Part shown: piece by piece, positions 19,221 to 27,353 of the stretch | How the letters are laid out: the number at the start of each line of letters is the position of its first letter | Position numbering within the stretch: the stretch's first letter is position 1 | Origin: Stenotrophomonas bentonitica | GTDB lineage: Bacteria; Pseudomonadota; Gammaproteobacteria; Xanthomonadales; Xanthomonadaceae | Length of the DNA stretch: 64,000 bases | Direction: 5' to 3' | Assembly: GCF_013185915.1 (NCBI RefSeq) | Contig: NZ_JAAZUH010000001.1 | Span: 372,001 to 436,000, forward strand | Notes under the pieces: generated by a model | What the model was told of the DNA's origin: nothing | The model's input: the letters and a program-made list of their open reading frames with translations, nothing else | Database searches by the model: none | Made by a program: the position numbers and the translations under genes

Positions 19221-19298
19221 TCAAACTCGCTTTCAGGCTTGCCAGAACACGCGTTTGGTATATGGGGGGGTTGTCCGCTGGGCCTTACCCTGGCCGAG

Positions 19299-19312
19299 TG
19301 GTAGCGCTACCA
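19299..19312. promoter_or_regulatory. Perfect xyl-box operator
   Basis: TGGTAGCGCTACCA is a perfect 14-bp palindrome, typical of LacI-family operators with a central CG. It is placed between the receptor gene and the second LacI gene, 73 bp before the latter's TTG, so it can serve both promoters. The related boxes at 5912 and 12509 point to one regulon. Confidence 0.82.
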
Positions 19313-19384
19313 TCGCGTCAGGGCGCAGACTAATCACTCCGTCACACCGTTGTCATCATGCAACGCAGCAAAGGAGACCGGTCC

Positions 19385-20440
19385 TTGAGGAACACCCCCA
19401 AAGCAGTGCGTCGGAAAGGCAGCGCCGTCACCATCGACGAGGTCGCCGCGCATGCCGGGGTTTCGGCCATGACGGTTTCCCGCGTGATAAACGGCCACAC
19501 CGGCGTGCGTGAGGGAAACCGCGAACGGGTACTGCGCAGCGTGCAGGCCCTGGACTACCGGCCGAACCTGGCGGCCAGCACCCTGGCCGCCGCGCAGCAG
19601 ACCTGCATTGCCTTGATCTACACCAATCCCAGCGCCAGCTACCTGCGCGAACTGCTGGTCGGTGCCCTGCGCGGCTCCACCCGCGCCGCGGTGCAGCTGC
19701 TGATTGCCAGCTGGGATGAATTGGGGCCGAAGTCACGACGTGACGCCGCCCGGCACCTGGCCACCCGCGTGGCGGGGGTAATCCTGCCGCCACCGCTGTG
19801 CGAGTCGAAGGCCATCGTCAGCGAATTCACCAGCGCGGGCGTTGCGGTGGTAGCCATTGCCTCCAGCCACTTCAGCGGCAGGATCTCCTGCGTCCGCATC
19901 GACGACCGGCTTGCAAGCCGCGATATCGTCACTCACCTGATCGCCCAGGGGCACCGCCGCATCGGCTACATCACCGGCGACCCGAACCAGACTGCCAGCG
20001 CGCTGCGCTCGCAGGGCTACCGCGATGCCCTGGCCGAGGCCGGCATCGCGCAGGAGGATGCATTGGTCGCGCCGGGCTACTTCACGTACCGCTCCGGGCT
20101 GGAGGCCGCCGAGCACCTGCTCGCCCTGCCCCACCCGCCCAGCGCGATCTTCGCCAGCAACGATGACATGGCTTCGGCGGTGGTATCGGTGGCGCATCGT
20201 CGCGGCCTGCAGGTGCCGGGCGATCTCTCCGTGGTCGGCTTCGACGACACCTCGGCGTCGACGATGGTGTGGCCGGAGCTGACCACCATCCATCAGCCCG
20301 TGGCGGACATGGCAGATACCGCCATCGACATCCTGCTGCGCGAGATACGGCGTGCACCCTCTTCACAGCAGGCCACGGTTAATCACGTACTGCCGCACAA
20401 ACTCGTGACGCGCGCGTCCGTGTCGGTCGCGACTGGCTGA
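19385..20440 (+). CDS. LacI-family transcriptional regulator, paralogue of the 5945 gene
   Basis: 351 residues. The helix-turn-helix is VTIDEVAAHAGVSAMTVSRV and the effector domain is closely alike to that of the 5945 gene (both have VILPPPLCES, RSGLxAAE and VVGFDDTSA). The TTG start has AAGGAG eight bases upstream; an ATG 27 bases earlier has no such site, and the TTG aligns with the start of the paralogue. It is divergent from the receptor operon with a perfect operator between. The recognition helices differ slightly (SPMTVSRAV against SAMTVSRVI), so operators may be shared. Duplicated regulators with differing ligands are plausible but unproven. Confidence 0.9.
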   Translation: MRNTPKAVRRKGSAVTIDEVAAHAGVSAMTVSRVINGHTGVREGNRERVLRSVQALDYRPNLAASTLAAAQQTCIALIYTNPSASYLRELLVGALRGSTRAAVQLLIASWDELGPKSRRDAARHLATRVAGVILPPPLCESKAIVSEFTSAGVAVVAIASSHFSGRISCVRIDDRLASRDIVTHLIAQGHRRIGYITGDPNQTASALRSQGYRDALAEAGIAQEDALVAPGYFTYRSGLEAAEHLLALPHPPSAIFASNDDMASAVVSVAHRRGLQVPGDLSVVGFDDTSASTMVWPELTTIHQPVADMADTAIDILLREIRRAPSSQQATVNHVLPHKLVTRASVSVATG

Positions 20441-20594
20441 ACACGGGCGCGCCGCTTACTCGTGCCCAACTCCAGTACAAACCCCGGCTGATAATCCGTA
20501 CTTTTACCGACGACCCATCCACGCCGCCATCCGATAGTGCCCGCACGGGCTTCATTGCCTGATTACCCCAATCCAGCAACGTGAGGATGTGCGC

Positions 20595-22184
20595 ATGGCC
20601 ACTACCGGGAAGTCCGCCGCAGGGAAGTCGAAAGAAAAGAAGCAACCGAACATTCTTGTGATTTTCGGCGACGACATCGGCATGTGGAACGTGGGCGCCT
20701 ATACCCACGGCATGATGGGGCGCACGCCCAACATCGACAGCCTCGCCCGCGACGGCATGCTGTTCACCGACCACTACGGGCAACCCAGCTGTACCGCAGG
20801 GCGCGCCGCGTTCCTGATGGGCCAGCTGCCGGTGCGCACCGGCATGACCACCATCGGCATTCCCGGCTCCACCCGCGGCATCCAGAAGAGCGACCCCACC
20901 CTGGCCGAAGTGCTGAAGGAACAGGGGTATGCCACGGGCCAGTTCGGCAAGAACCACCTGGGCGACCGCAACGAATTCCTGCCGACCATGCACGGCTTCG
21001 ACGAGTGGTTCGGCAACCTGTACCACCTCAACGCCGAGGAAGAGCCGGAAGAGCTGGATTACCCGGGCCAGAAGAACCCGGAGTACGGCAAGAAGTTCGG
21101 GCCGCGCGGCGTGCTGCACAGCTGGACCAGCGACAAGGACGATGCGACGGAAGATCCGAAGTTCGGCCGCGTAGGCAAGCAGAAGATCGAAAACACCGGT
21201 CCGCTGACCCGCAAGCGCATGGAAACCTTCGACGGCGAAGTGCTGGACAAGACGCTGGACTGGCTGGACCGCACCGCCAAGAAGGACAAGCCGTTCTTCT
21301 GCTGGTTCAACACCACCGCGATCCACATCTGGTCGCACCCGCCGAAGAAGTACATCCAGAAGGCGGTGGACGAAGGGCGCTCGGAGACCGACCTGGTCCG
21401 CGCCAAGATGATCGAGCACGACGAGCAGATCGGCGTGCTGCTGGACAAGCTGAAGTCGCTCGGCGTGGACGACAACACCATCGTGGTCTACACCACCGAC
21501 AACGGCAACGAGCTGCTGTTCTGGCCGGATGGCGGCTACGCGCCGTTCCGTGGCGAGAAGGGCACCACCTGGGAAGGCGGCCTGCGCGTGCCGTGCCTGG
21601 TGAAGTGGCCGGGCGTGATTGAAGCGGGCAGCAGCAGCAACGGCATCCAGAGCCATGAGGACCTGTTCGCCACGCTGGCCGCAGCCGGCGGTGCCGAGGA
21701 CCTGAAGGAGAAGCTGAAGAAAGGCACCTCGTTGAACGGCAGCAAGTTCAAGGTGCACCTGGACGGCTACGACCAGACCGCGATGTGGAGCGGCAAGGGC
21801 CCGTCGGCGCGCCGCGAGATCTTCTACTACGACGAAACCGACCTGATGGCCATGCGCATCGATGGCTGGAAGATGCACATCGGGGTCAAGCCCAAGGGGC
21901 TGTGGTTCGACGAGAAGTACTACCCGGCCATCCCGTACATCATGAACCTGCTGATGGACCCGATGGAGAAGATGGACCCGCACTCGGAAGAATGGGGCTA
22001 CATGGGCCGCAAGTTCTTCGCGCAGAAGATGTGGGCGCCCACCGCCGCCGGTCCGTTCATCGCCGCGCATATCAAGAGCCTGATGGACTTCCCGCCGTCG
22101 CAGGGTGCGGACAGCCTGAGCATGAAGAAGAACCTGGAAGCGGCGCACGAAAAGATGATGAACCCGCAGGGTTCGAACAACTGA
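20595..22184 (+). CDS. Arylsulfatase family protein
   Basis: 529 residues; the ATG has GAGG eight bases upstream. The N-terminal metal site is FGDDIGMWN. The sulfatase signature reads SCTAGRAAF, so Cys 66 is the residue converted to formylglycine; the proline of CxPxR is replaced by alanine (CxAxR), a variant known in type I sulfatases. WHLGD-like (KNHLGD) and TTDNGNE metal/substrate motifs follow. No signal peptide is visible, unusual for sulfatases acting on polysaccharides and suggestive of a cytoplasmic small substrate. It is followed after a strong hairpin by GMC oxidoreductase and Rieske genes. No formylglycine-generating enzyme is in the window. Confidence 0.9.
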   Translation: MATTGKSAAGKSKEKKQPNILVIFGDDIGMWNVGAYTHGMMGRTPNIDSLARDGMLFTDHYGQPSCTAGRAAFLMGQLPVRTGMTTIGIPGSTRGIQKSDPTLAEVLKEQGYATGQFGKNHLGDRNEFLPTMHGFDEWFGNLYHLNAEEEPEELDYPGQKNPEYGKKFGPRGVLHSWTSDKDDATEDPKFGRVGKQKIENTGPLTRKRMETFDGEVLDKTLDWLDRTAKKDKPFFCWFNTTAIHIWSHPPKKYIQKAVDEGRSETDLVRAKMIEHDEQIGVLLDKLKSLGVDDNTIVVYTTDNGNELLFWPDGGYAPFRGEKGTTWEGGLRVPCLVKWPGVIEAGSSSNGIQSHEDLFATLAAAGGAEDLKEKLKKGTSLNGSKFKVHLDGYDQTAMWSGKGPSARREIFYYDETDLMAMRIDGWKMHIGVKPKGLWFDEKYYPAIPYIMNLLMDPMEKMDPHSEEWGYMGRKFFAQKMWAPTAAGPFIAAHIKSLMDFPPSQGADSLSMKKNLEAAHEKMMNPQGSNN

Positions 22185-22220
22185 CACGCGCGGTCAGTAC
22201 TTCAGTCATGTGATTCACCG

Positions 22221-22246
22221 GCAGGCCGTCAGCGATGACGGCCTGC
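22221..22246. terminator. Strong hairpin between sulfatase and GMC genes
   Basis: An 11-bp perfect stem, GCAGGCCGTCA and TGACGGCCTGC, closes a GCGA tetraloop. It lies 37 bp after the sulfatase stop and 32 bp before the GMC ATG. There is no T-run, so it may be a partial terminator or an mRNA-stability element that lowers expression of the downstream pair. Confidence 0.55.
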
Positions 22247-22277
22247 TCCATTAGGGCCCACTGCGGCGGAGCGTTCC

Positions 22278-24011
22278 ATGAGCGGATTCGACTACGACGT
22301 GATTGTGATCGGCTCCGGCTTCGGAGGCAGCGTGGCGGCGATGCGCGCCACCGAGAAGGGCTACCGGGTGGCGGTGATGGAGTCCGGCAGGCGCTGGAAC
22401 GACGAGGACCTGCCGCACACCAGTTGGGACATGCGCCGGTTCCTCTGGCAACCGGAGCTGCAGATGTTCGGCATCCAGCGCATGGAGTACCTGGACGATG
22501 TCTTCATCCTCTGCGGTGCCGGGGTGGGCGGCGGCTCGCACGTGTATGCCAACACGCTCTATACGCCGCCGAAGCGGTTCTTCGAGGCCGAAGAATGGTC
22601 GGGCATCACCGACTGGGCCGACGAGCTGGCCGGGTACATCGACCAGGCCAAGCGCATGCTGGGGGTGGTGCGGGTGCCGTACATGGATACCGATGTGGAC
22701 CGCCTGTGCCGGGAGGTGGCGGTGGACATGGGGGTCGAGCAGTCGTTCAACAAAGCGCCGGTGGGCGTCTATTTCGGTAGTCCCGGCGTGCGGGCGGCCG
22801 ACCCCTACTTTGGCGGCGCCGGCCCGGCGCGGGACGGCTGCATCAGCTGCGGCAACTGCATGATCGGCTGTGGCCGGAACGCCAAGAACAAGCTCACCGT
22901 GAACTATCTGTACCTGGCGGAGAAGTTCGGCGCGACGGTGCATGACCTGTCCGAGGTGTATGACCTTCGGCCCCTGGCCGGCGGTGGATTCGAGGTGCAC
23001 GTTCGCCACCCCGGTTGGCTGCAGCGGGCGGGCCATCTCAGCCACCGCCGGTTCACCGCGCAGCAGGTGGTGGTGTCCGCGCATGCATACGGGTCTGCCA
23101 AGCTGCTGCACCATATGAAGCACAAGGGGCACCTGTCGGGTCTGTCTGACCAGCTGGGCCAGAAGGCCCGTACCAACTCCGAGCAGTTGCTCTGCCTGCA
23201 GCGACCGTATGGCGAGTGGAAGCAGCATCCGGAGCGCCTGCATGTTGCGCCGGGCGCGGTGTCCATCACCTCCGGCGTCTGGCCGGATCCGCGCACCAGC
23301 ATCGAGCCGGTGTACTACGGGGTTGGCAGCGACCTGATGGCGCTGCTGTTCACGGCGCACCAGAAGGGTGAGCAGGAGCATCCCTTCCAGGGCTGGTTGA
23401 AAGAACTGATCGAGCACCCGCTGAAGGTCATGAGCATCGACGATCCGCGTCATTGGTCGGAACGGATGATGGTCATGCTGTGCATGCAGACCGGCGATAC
23501 CTCGATCGAGCTGTACTGGAAGGACGGGATGCTTCGCAGCCGCAAGGGGCAAGGCGAGGCGCCGCCGACCCATATCCCGGTGGTGGAAGACTTCGCCGAC
23601 CGCCTTTCGAAGAAGATGGGCGCCGAGCAGTCCGCGATGTGGTTCGAGGTGCTCAACAAGACCGCCTCCGCCCACTTCATCGGCGGCATGTCGATTGCGG
23701 AGACCGCCGACCGGGGCGTGGTGGACCCGTACCAGCGCGTGTTCGGCCAGCCCGGCCTGCATGTGATCGACGGCAGCGTCATGCCGGCCAATCCCGGCGT
23801 GAATCCATCCCTGATGATCACCGCGCTGGCCGAGCGGGCCATGTCGTTCTGGCCGAACAAGGGCGAGGCCGATGCCCGGCCGAGTCTTGGCTCGGGCTAC
23901 AAACGACTCAAGGCGGTCATGCCTCACACGCCGATCGTGCCGGCGGGCGCGCCCGGCGAACTGCGGCTGGACGCAACGAAAGAAACCGTGATTCCCGAAT
24001 ACCCCTACTAG
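22278..24011 (+). CDS. GMC-family FAD oxidoreductase with Cys cluster (cholesterol-oxidase-like)
   Basis: 577 residues with GGAG six bases before the ATG. The N-terminal dinucleotide fold is IVIGSGFGGSVAA, followed by the GMC segment GAGVGGGSHVYAN. Residues 188-198 read CISCGNCMIGC, a Cx2Cx2Cx3C spacing like that binding a [4Fe-4S] cluster in ferredoxins. The C-terminal GMC block GMSIAETADRGVVDPYQRVF and NPGVNPSL is intact. Relatives of the ChoD type act on sterol-like or other alcohols. The Rieske gene starts nine bases downstream, suggesting an electron-transfer partner. No export signal. Substrate unknown; the sulfatase upstream hints at a sulfated alcohol. Confidence 0.85.
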   Translation: MSGFDYDVIVIGSGFGGSVAAMRATEKGYRVAVMESGRRWNDEDLPHTSWDMRRFLWQPELQMFGIQRMEYLDDVFILCGAGVGGGSHVYANTLYTPPKRFFEAEEWSGITDWADELAGYIDQAKRMLGVVRVPYMDTDVDRLCREVAVDMGVEQSFNKAPVGVYFGSPGVRAADPYFGGAGPARDGCISCGNCMIGCGRNAKNKLTVNYLYLAEKFGATVHDLSEVYDLRPLAGGGFEVHVRHPGWLQRAGHLSHRRFTAQQVVVSAHAYGSAKLLHHMKHKGHLSGLSDQLGQKARTNSEQLLCLQRPYGEWKQHPERLHVAPGAVSITSGVWPDPRTSIEPVYYGVGSDLMALLFTAHQKGEQEHPFQGWLKELIEHPLKVMSIDDPRHWSERMMVMLCMQTGDTSIELYWKDGMLRSRKGQGEAPPTHIPVVEDFADRLSKKMGAEQSAMWFEVLNKTASAHFIGGMSIAETADRGVVDPYQRVFGQPGLHVIDGSVMPANPGVNPSLMITALAERAMSFWPNKGEADARPSLGSGYKRLKAVMPHTPIVPAGAPGELRLDATKETVIPEYPY

Positions 24012-24020
24012 GAGATGGCA

Positions 24021-24344
24021 ATGGACGCCCTGCCCGGATATCGAAAAGTCACCCCCTCAGACCGTTTGCAGGAAGGATGGGTGTACCCGCACTACTTCGA
24101 CGATGTGAAGCGCCGCGTCTCCATCGCCCGCGTGGCGGGAACGCTTTACGCATTCGACGATCTCTGCAGCCACGACGCGGCCCCGCTGTCTGCGGGTCTG
24201 CTGTCAGGCACGACACTGATGTGCCAATGCGATGGCTCCCAGTTCGACATCACCAGCGGCCAGGTAGTGCGCGGACCGGCGGTCACGAAACTCGAGACCT
24301 ACCCTGTGCTGGAGGCCGAAGGCGACATCCTGGTGCGTCTGTGA
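24021..24344 (+). CDS. Rieske-type ferredoxin-like protein with altered cluster ligand
   Basis: 107 residues. The ATG at 24021 is preferred over 24015 because GGAG lies six bases before it. The first cluster motif CSH (Cys 49, His 51) is canonical. The second should be C-x-x-H but reads CQCD (Cys 68, Asp 71), so the second His ligand is replaced by Asp, with an extra Cys 70. The rest of the fold (DGSQFDITSG, GPAVTKLETYPV) is normal. It would pass electrons to or from the GMC enzyme encoded just upstream. Whether a [2Fe-2S] cluster binds here is uncertain. Confidence 0.82.
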   Translation: MDALPGYRKVTPSDRLQEGWVYPHYFDDVKRRVSIARVAGTLYAFDDLCSHDAAPLSAGLLSGTTLMCQCDGSQFDITSGQVVRGPAVTKLETYPVLEAEGDILVRL

Positions 24345-24350
24345 TGCCAT

Positions 24351-24420
24351 GTAGTGCCGGCCGCTGGCCGGCTCCTCTTTCATCTGGATTTGCTTGGAGC
24401 CGGCCGGCGGCCGGCACTAC
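24351..24420. repeat. SMAG (GTAG-headed) repeat pair, inverted
   Basis: Two ~25-base elements face each other. Each starts GTAGTGCCGGCC at its outer edge, forms a GCCGGCC/GGCCGGC stem and ends in GGCTCC. The left one occupies 24351-24375 and the right one 24396-24420. The structure matches the abundant intergenic SMAG elements of Stenotrophomonas and probably acts as a terminator or mRNA stabiliser after the Rieske gene. Confidence 0.9.
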
Positions 24421-24422
24421 CT

Positions 24423-24445
24423 AGCCATGCATCAGATGCATGGCT
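24423..24445. promoter_or_regulatory. Palindrome upstream of the YeiH-type gene
   Basis: Perfect 10-base arms AGCCATGCAT and ATGCATGGCT flank CAG. An AT-rich stretch (ATTAATTGTATTGGATGCAT) follows immediately, the only AT-rich DNA nearby and a likely promoter. The palindrome may be an operator for this unit, possibly read by the LysR regulator encoded downstream. Confidence 0.5.
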
Positions 24446-24521
24446 TATCTAGATTAATTGTATTGGATGCATATCGTGCAGGGGTCCAGACTGGGCGCAT
24501 CCCGTCACCGCAGCTCACGAA

Positions 24522-25562
24522 ATGCACTCCGCCCTCCCCATTGCCCGCCCCGCCCCCTGGCTGCGTTCCCATGCCGCCGGCCTGCTGCTGACCGCTGCCG
24601 TCGCGGCGGTCGCCCTGCTGCTCGGCCACTGGCTGCCGCTGGTCGGCGGGCCGGTGTTCGGCATTGTGCTGGGCATCCTGGTCAAGAACGCGGTTTCGCC
24701 CGGCACCCAGTTCGACGCTGGCATCCGTTTCGGCGGCAAGCAGGTGCTGCAGTGGTCGATCATCGCCCTGGGCTTCGGTCTGAGCTTGGGCGAAGTGCTC
24801 AAGACCGGGATGGAATCGCTGGCGGTGACGCTGGTGACCGTCACCGTTGCCTTCCTGAGCGCCTGGGCGCTGGGCCGCTGGCTGCGCGTGGAGGGCAAGC
24901 TGACAGTGCTCATCGGCGTCGGCACGGCCATCTGCGGCGGCTCAGCCATTGCTGCAGTCACCCCGATCCTCAAGCCTGACGACCACGACACTGCGTTCGC
25001 CATCTCCACCATCTTCCTGTTCAACCTGGTAGCAGTGCTGCTGTTCCCGCTGCTGGGCCACCTGATGCAGATGAGCGACCAGGGTTTTGGCCTGTGGGCC
25101 GGCACGGCGATCAACGACACGTCCTCGGTGGTGGCTGCCGGCTACGCCTACAGCGACCTGGCAGGCGGCTACGCCACCATCGTCAAGCTGACCCGCTCCA
25201 CCCTCATCATCCCGATCTGCCTGGTGCTCACCGTGGTCATGGCCACGCTGGCCAAGCGACGCAGTGCGGGCGGTACCGACGCCGGCACCTTCAACCTGGC
25301 CGCCATCTTCCCGTGGTTCGTCCTGTGGTTCCTGGTCGCCTCGGGCCTGCGCTCGGCCGGCTGGGTGCCTGCCGCTGCGCTGCCGGTGCTGCATGTGCTG
25401 GCGGAGGTGTTGATCGTCTTCGCCCTGTCGGCCATCGGCCTGTCCGCCAACCTGCGCCGCATGGCCGCCACCGGGGTGCGCCCGATCCTGCTGGGCCTGG
25501 GGGTTTGGGTCGCGGTGGCGGTCAGCAGCCTGATTGTGCAGTACTTTATCGGGCAGCTCTGA
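24522..25562 (+). CDS. YeiH/UPF0324 family membrane protein (putative sulfate exporter family)
   Basis: 346 residues with about ten hydrophobic segments. Family motifs are seen: GIVLGILVKN, GFGLSLGEVLKTG, VGTAICGGSAIAAVTPILK, WAGTAINDTSSVVAAGY, and VKLTRSTLIIPI. Pfam groups these as conserved hypothetical 698; they are annotated as putative sulfate exporters, with little direct evidence. It sits in the inner membrane. The LysR gene starts 16 bp after the stop and the pair is a common arrangement, so LysR probably regulates it. Given the sulfatase operon just upstream, sulfur-anion export is tempting, but a SMAG pair separates the two units. Confidence 0.88.
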   Translation: MHSALPIARPAPWLRSHAAGLLLTAAVAAVALLLGHWLPLVGGPVFGIVLGILVKNAVSPGTQFDAGIRFGGKQVLQWSIIALGFGLSLGEVLKTGMESLAVTLVTVTVAFLSAWALGRWLRVEGKLTVLIGVGTAICGGSAIAAVTPILKPDDHDTAFAISTIFLFNLVAVLLFPLLGHLMQMSDQGFGLWAGTAINDTSSVVAAGYAYSDLAGGYATIVKLTRSTLIIPICLVLTVVMATLAKRRSAGGTDAGTFNLAAIFPWFVLWFLVASGLRSAGWVPAAALPVLHVLAEVLIVFALSAIGLSANLRRMAATGVRPILLGLGVWVAVAVSSLIVQYFIGQL

Positions 25563-25577
25563 CCCCGAACCGCGCGC

Positions 25578-26450
25578 ATGAACCTCCACCACCTGGCCAT
25601 TTTCCACGCCATCGCCGAAACCGGCAGCATTTCCGCCGCCGCCCTGCGCGTGCACGTGTCCCAGCCCGCACTGTCGCGGGAGCTCAAGGTGTTCGAGTCG
25701 CGGCTGGGCGTGGTGTTGTTCGAACGGCAATCCCGTGGCATGCGCCTGACCGAACCGGGCAAGGTGCTGCACTCCTATTCCACCCGACTGTTCGCGGTTG
25801 CCGACAGTGCGCAGGCGGCCATGCGCGACTTCGCCGACGCCCGTGCCGGTCAGCTTTCGATAGGCGCCAGCAATACCATCGGCACCTATGTGCTGCCCCG
25901 CTACATCGCCGAGTTCCGCAAGGCATTTCCGCAGGTGGGCATTTCCCTGTTTGTCGGCAATACCGAGCAGGTCGCGCAGGGCGTGGCCGATCTACGCTTC
26001 ACCGTGGGATTCGTCGAAGGCCCGATACGGGTTGAGGGCGTAGCCGCAATGGCCTTCAGCCGCGATGAATTGATTCCGGTCGTAGGCGCTGAGCATCCCC
26101 TCACAACGCGCAAGCGCGCGGCGCCGACGGACATCAACGGGCTGCCGTTGCTGATGCGCGAACCCGGATCCGGCACTCGCGAGCTGATCGCAGACCTGCT
26201 GCAGGCACTCGGTGTACAGACCGGCGGAATCGTGGAATTCGGTAATACCGAGGCGCTGAAACAGGCAGCGATCCACGGCGGCGGTATCGCCTGGCTGCCT
26301 ACGATCAGCGTGACGCGTGAGCTGGAGGAAGGAACCTTGGTGCGGCTGCCGATAAAAGCGCTGGCCCTGCAACGTCCGCTCAGCATCATCCGCCGCGAGG
26401 GCGCTTGGCAGGCGCCCGCGATGGAAGCGTTTCTGGAAATGGTGCGCTAG
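25578..26450 (+). CDS. LysR-family transcriptional regulator
   Basis: 290 residues. The N-terminal winged helix-turn-helix is HHLAIFHAIAETGSISAAAL followed by VSQPALSRELKVFE. The effector-binding domain covers residues 90-290 and shows the two alpha/beta lobes (LSIGASNTIGTYVLP, IVEFGNTEALKQAA). The pattern resembles CysB/YeiE-type regulators that accompany YeiH transporters. It is co-directional with the YeiH-type gene, 16 bp apart, so probably cotranscribed, which differs from the usual divergent LysR layout. The ligand is unknown. Confidence 0.92.
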   Translation: MNLHHLAIFHAIAETGSISAAALRVHVSQPALSRELKVFESRLGVVLFERQSRGMRLTEPGKVLHSYSTRLFAVADSAQAAMRDFADARAGQLSIGASNTIGTYVLPRYIAEFRKAFPQVGISLFVGNTEQVAQGVADLRFTVGFVEGPIRVEGVAAMAFSRDELIPVVGAEHPLTTRKRAAPTDINGLPLLMREPGSGTRELIADLLQALGVQTGGIVEFGNTEALKQAAIHGGGIAWLPTISVTRELEEGTLVRLPIKALALQRPLSIIRREGAWQAPAMEAFLEMVR

Positions 26451-26479
26451 CCACAACCAGTTCGGCTGCGCAGGAAGGG

Positions 26480-27241
26480 CTACGGCGAGACGGCGTCCTG
26501 AACTTCAGCGCGTTCACGCCGGGGCCGCTTGCCTTCCGTGCGCTGCGCGGTGGACTGGCTCTTCGCGAAGTCCGGGAAGACTTTGGAAATTTCCGTTTCA
26601 TCCGGCAGCACGTAGAACAGCCCGCCCTTCTCGAACGTCGGCTTGATCACCTTGGCATAGAACTCGGGATCGACGTTGATGCAGCCGTTGGTAATGCGGT
26701 TGTCGTCTGGCTCAGGAGACGCCAGCCGCTCGGGGCGACGTTCGGACTTGACCCCGGTTGCCGTGGGGTGGATGGACACTGCCGTATCGAAGTCCATCCA
26801 CAGGACCCGCCCGGTATCCATCGAAGGACCATACCCGCCGACGAAACTGCCCGCTGGGGTAGTGCGCTGGCCCTTTGGAATCTTGTTCAACGAGTACTTC
26901 ACAACACCGGGATCGGAGGTATCGCCCTTGTCCAGGCCGAACAGCGCAGGCGCCGCGCCCTTCAGCTTGCCGTCGCCGCCGAATACCAGGATCTGTGCGT
27001 TGACCTTGTCAATGACGGCAAATGGATAGCCGGCCGTATCCTTGCTCGCCTTGACCCAGCCCGCCAGGTCGATCACCGTCTGGGAAACTTCCTGCCCCGA
27101 AGGCAGCATGTCCACCGCGTCTGCCGAGTGATCGGCCTCGATGGAGGGCTCTTCCTGGGCGAACGCCGCGCCGGAAATTGCCAAAGAGAGTGCCAGCGCC
27201 AGGGCGCTACAGGTAGCCCGGAGGGAAGGATGCAGGGACAT
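26480..27241 (-). CDS. L,D-transpeptidase (YkuD fold), exported
   Basis: 253 residues with a signal peptide ending GAAFAQ. The YkuD catalytic domain spans roughly residues 70-215. The conserved His is in SIHPTATG (about 158), and the active-site motif reads TNGCINV with Cys 187, in place of the more usual S-H-G-C. The enzyme would cleave meso-DAP cross-bridges in periplasmic peptidoglycan or attach lipoproteins. The basic C-terminal 30 residues (KRPRRERAEV) are unusual. The next minus-strand gene upstream encodes an alanine-zipper lipoprotein, a possible substrate, but its C-terminus lacks the terminal Lys used by Lpp. Confidence 0.88.
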   Translation of the reverse strand: MSLHPSLRATCSALALALSLAISGAAFAQEEPSIEADHSADAVDMLPSGQEVSQTVIDLAGWVKASKDTAGYPFAVIDKVNAQILVFGGDGKLKGAAPALFGLDKGDTSDPGVVKYSLNKIPKGQRTTPAGSFVGGYGPSMDTGRVLWMDFDTAVSIHPTATGVKSERRPERLASPEPDDNRITNGCINVDPEFYAKVIKPTFEKGGLFYVLPDETEISKVFPDFAKSQSTAQRTEGKRPRRERAEVQDAVSP

Positions 27242-27287
27242 GATGATGGGGGATTCCTTGAAGCAACTGCGGGGTCAAGCAGAGAAG

Positions 27288-27311
27288 CCGGTGGCCAGAA
27301 TCGGCCACCGG
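27288..27311. terminator. Hairpin between the lipoprotein and L,D-transpeptidase genes
   Basis: A perfect 9-bp stem, CCGGTGGCC and GGCCACCGG, lies in the gap between the lipoprotein stop (27354) and the transpeptidase ATG (27241). On the minus strand it is followed by CTTCTCTGCTT, a weak pyrimidine tail. It probably ends the lipoprotein transcript. Confidence 0.55.
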
Positions 27312-27353
27312 GTCCCGGTTTCTAAAATTGTATTACGTGTTACCCAACAGGAA

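Larger units (their letters stand above)
19061..19384. other. Divergent promoter region between the TonB receptor and second LacI gene
   Basis: These 324 bases hold no convincing gene. They contain a perfect 14-bp xyl-box (19299-19312), a long inverted repeat (19193-19220), a smaller ACGGGC/GCCCGT hairpin near 19164-19178, and the AAGGAGA ribosome-binding site of the LacI gene at about 19371. Confidence 0.8.

Noticed and set aside
20379..23927. Long minus-strand open frames opposite the sulfatase and GMC genes
   Set aside because: Products are His/Val/Arg-rich shadows without motifs.
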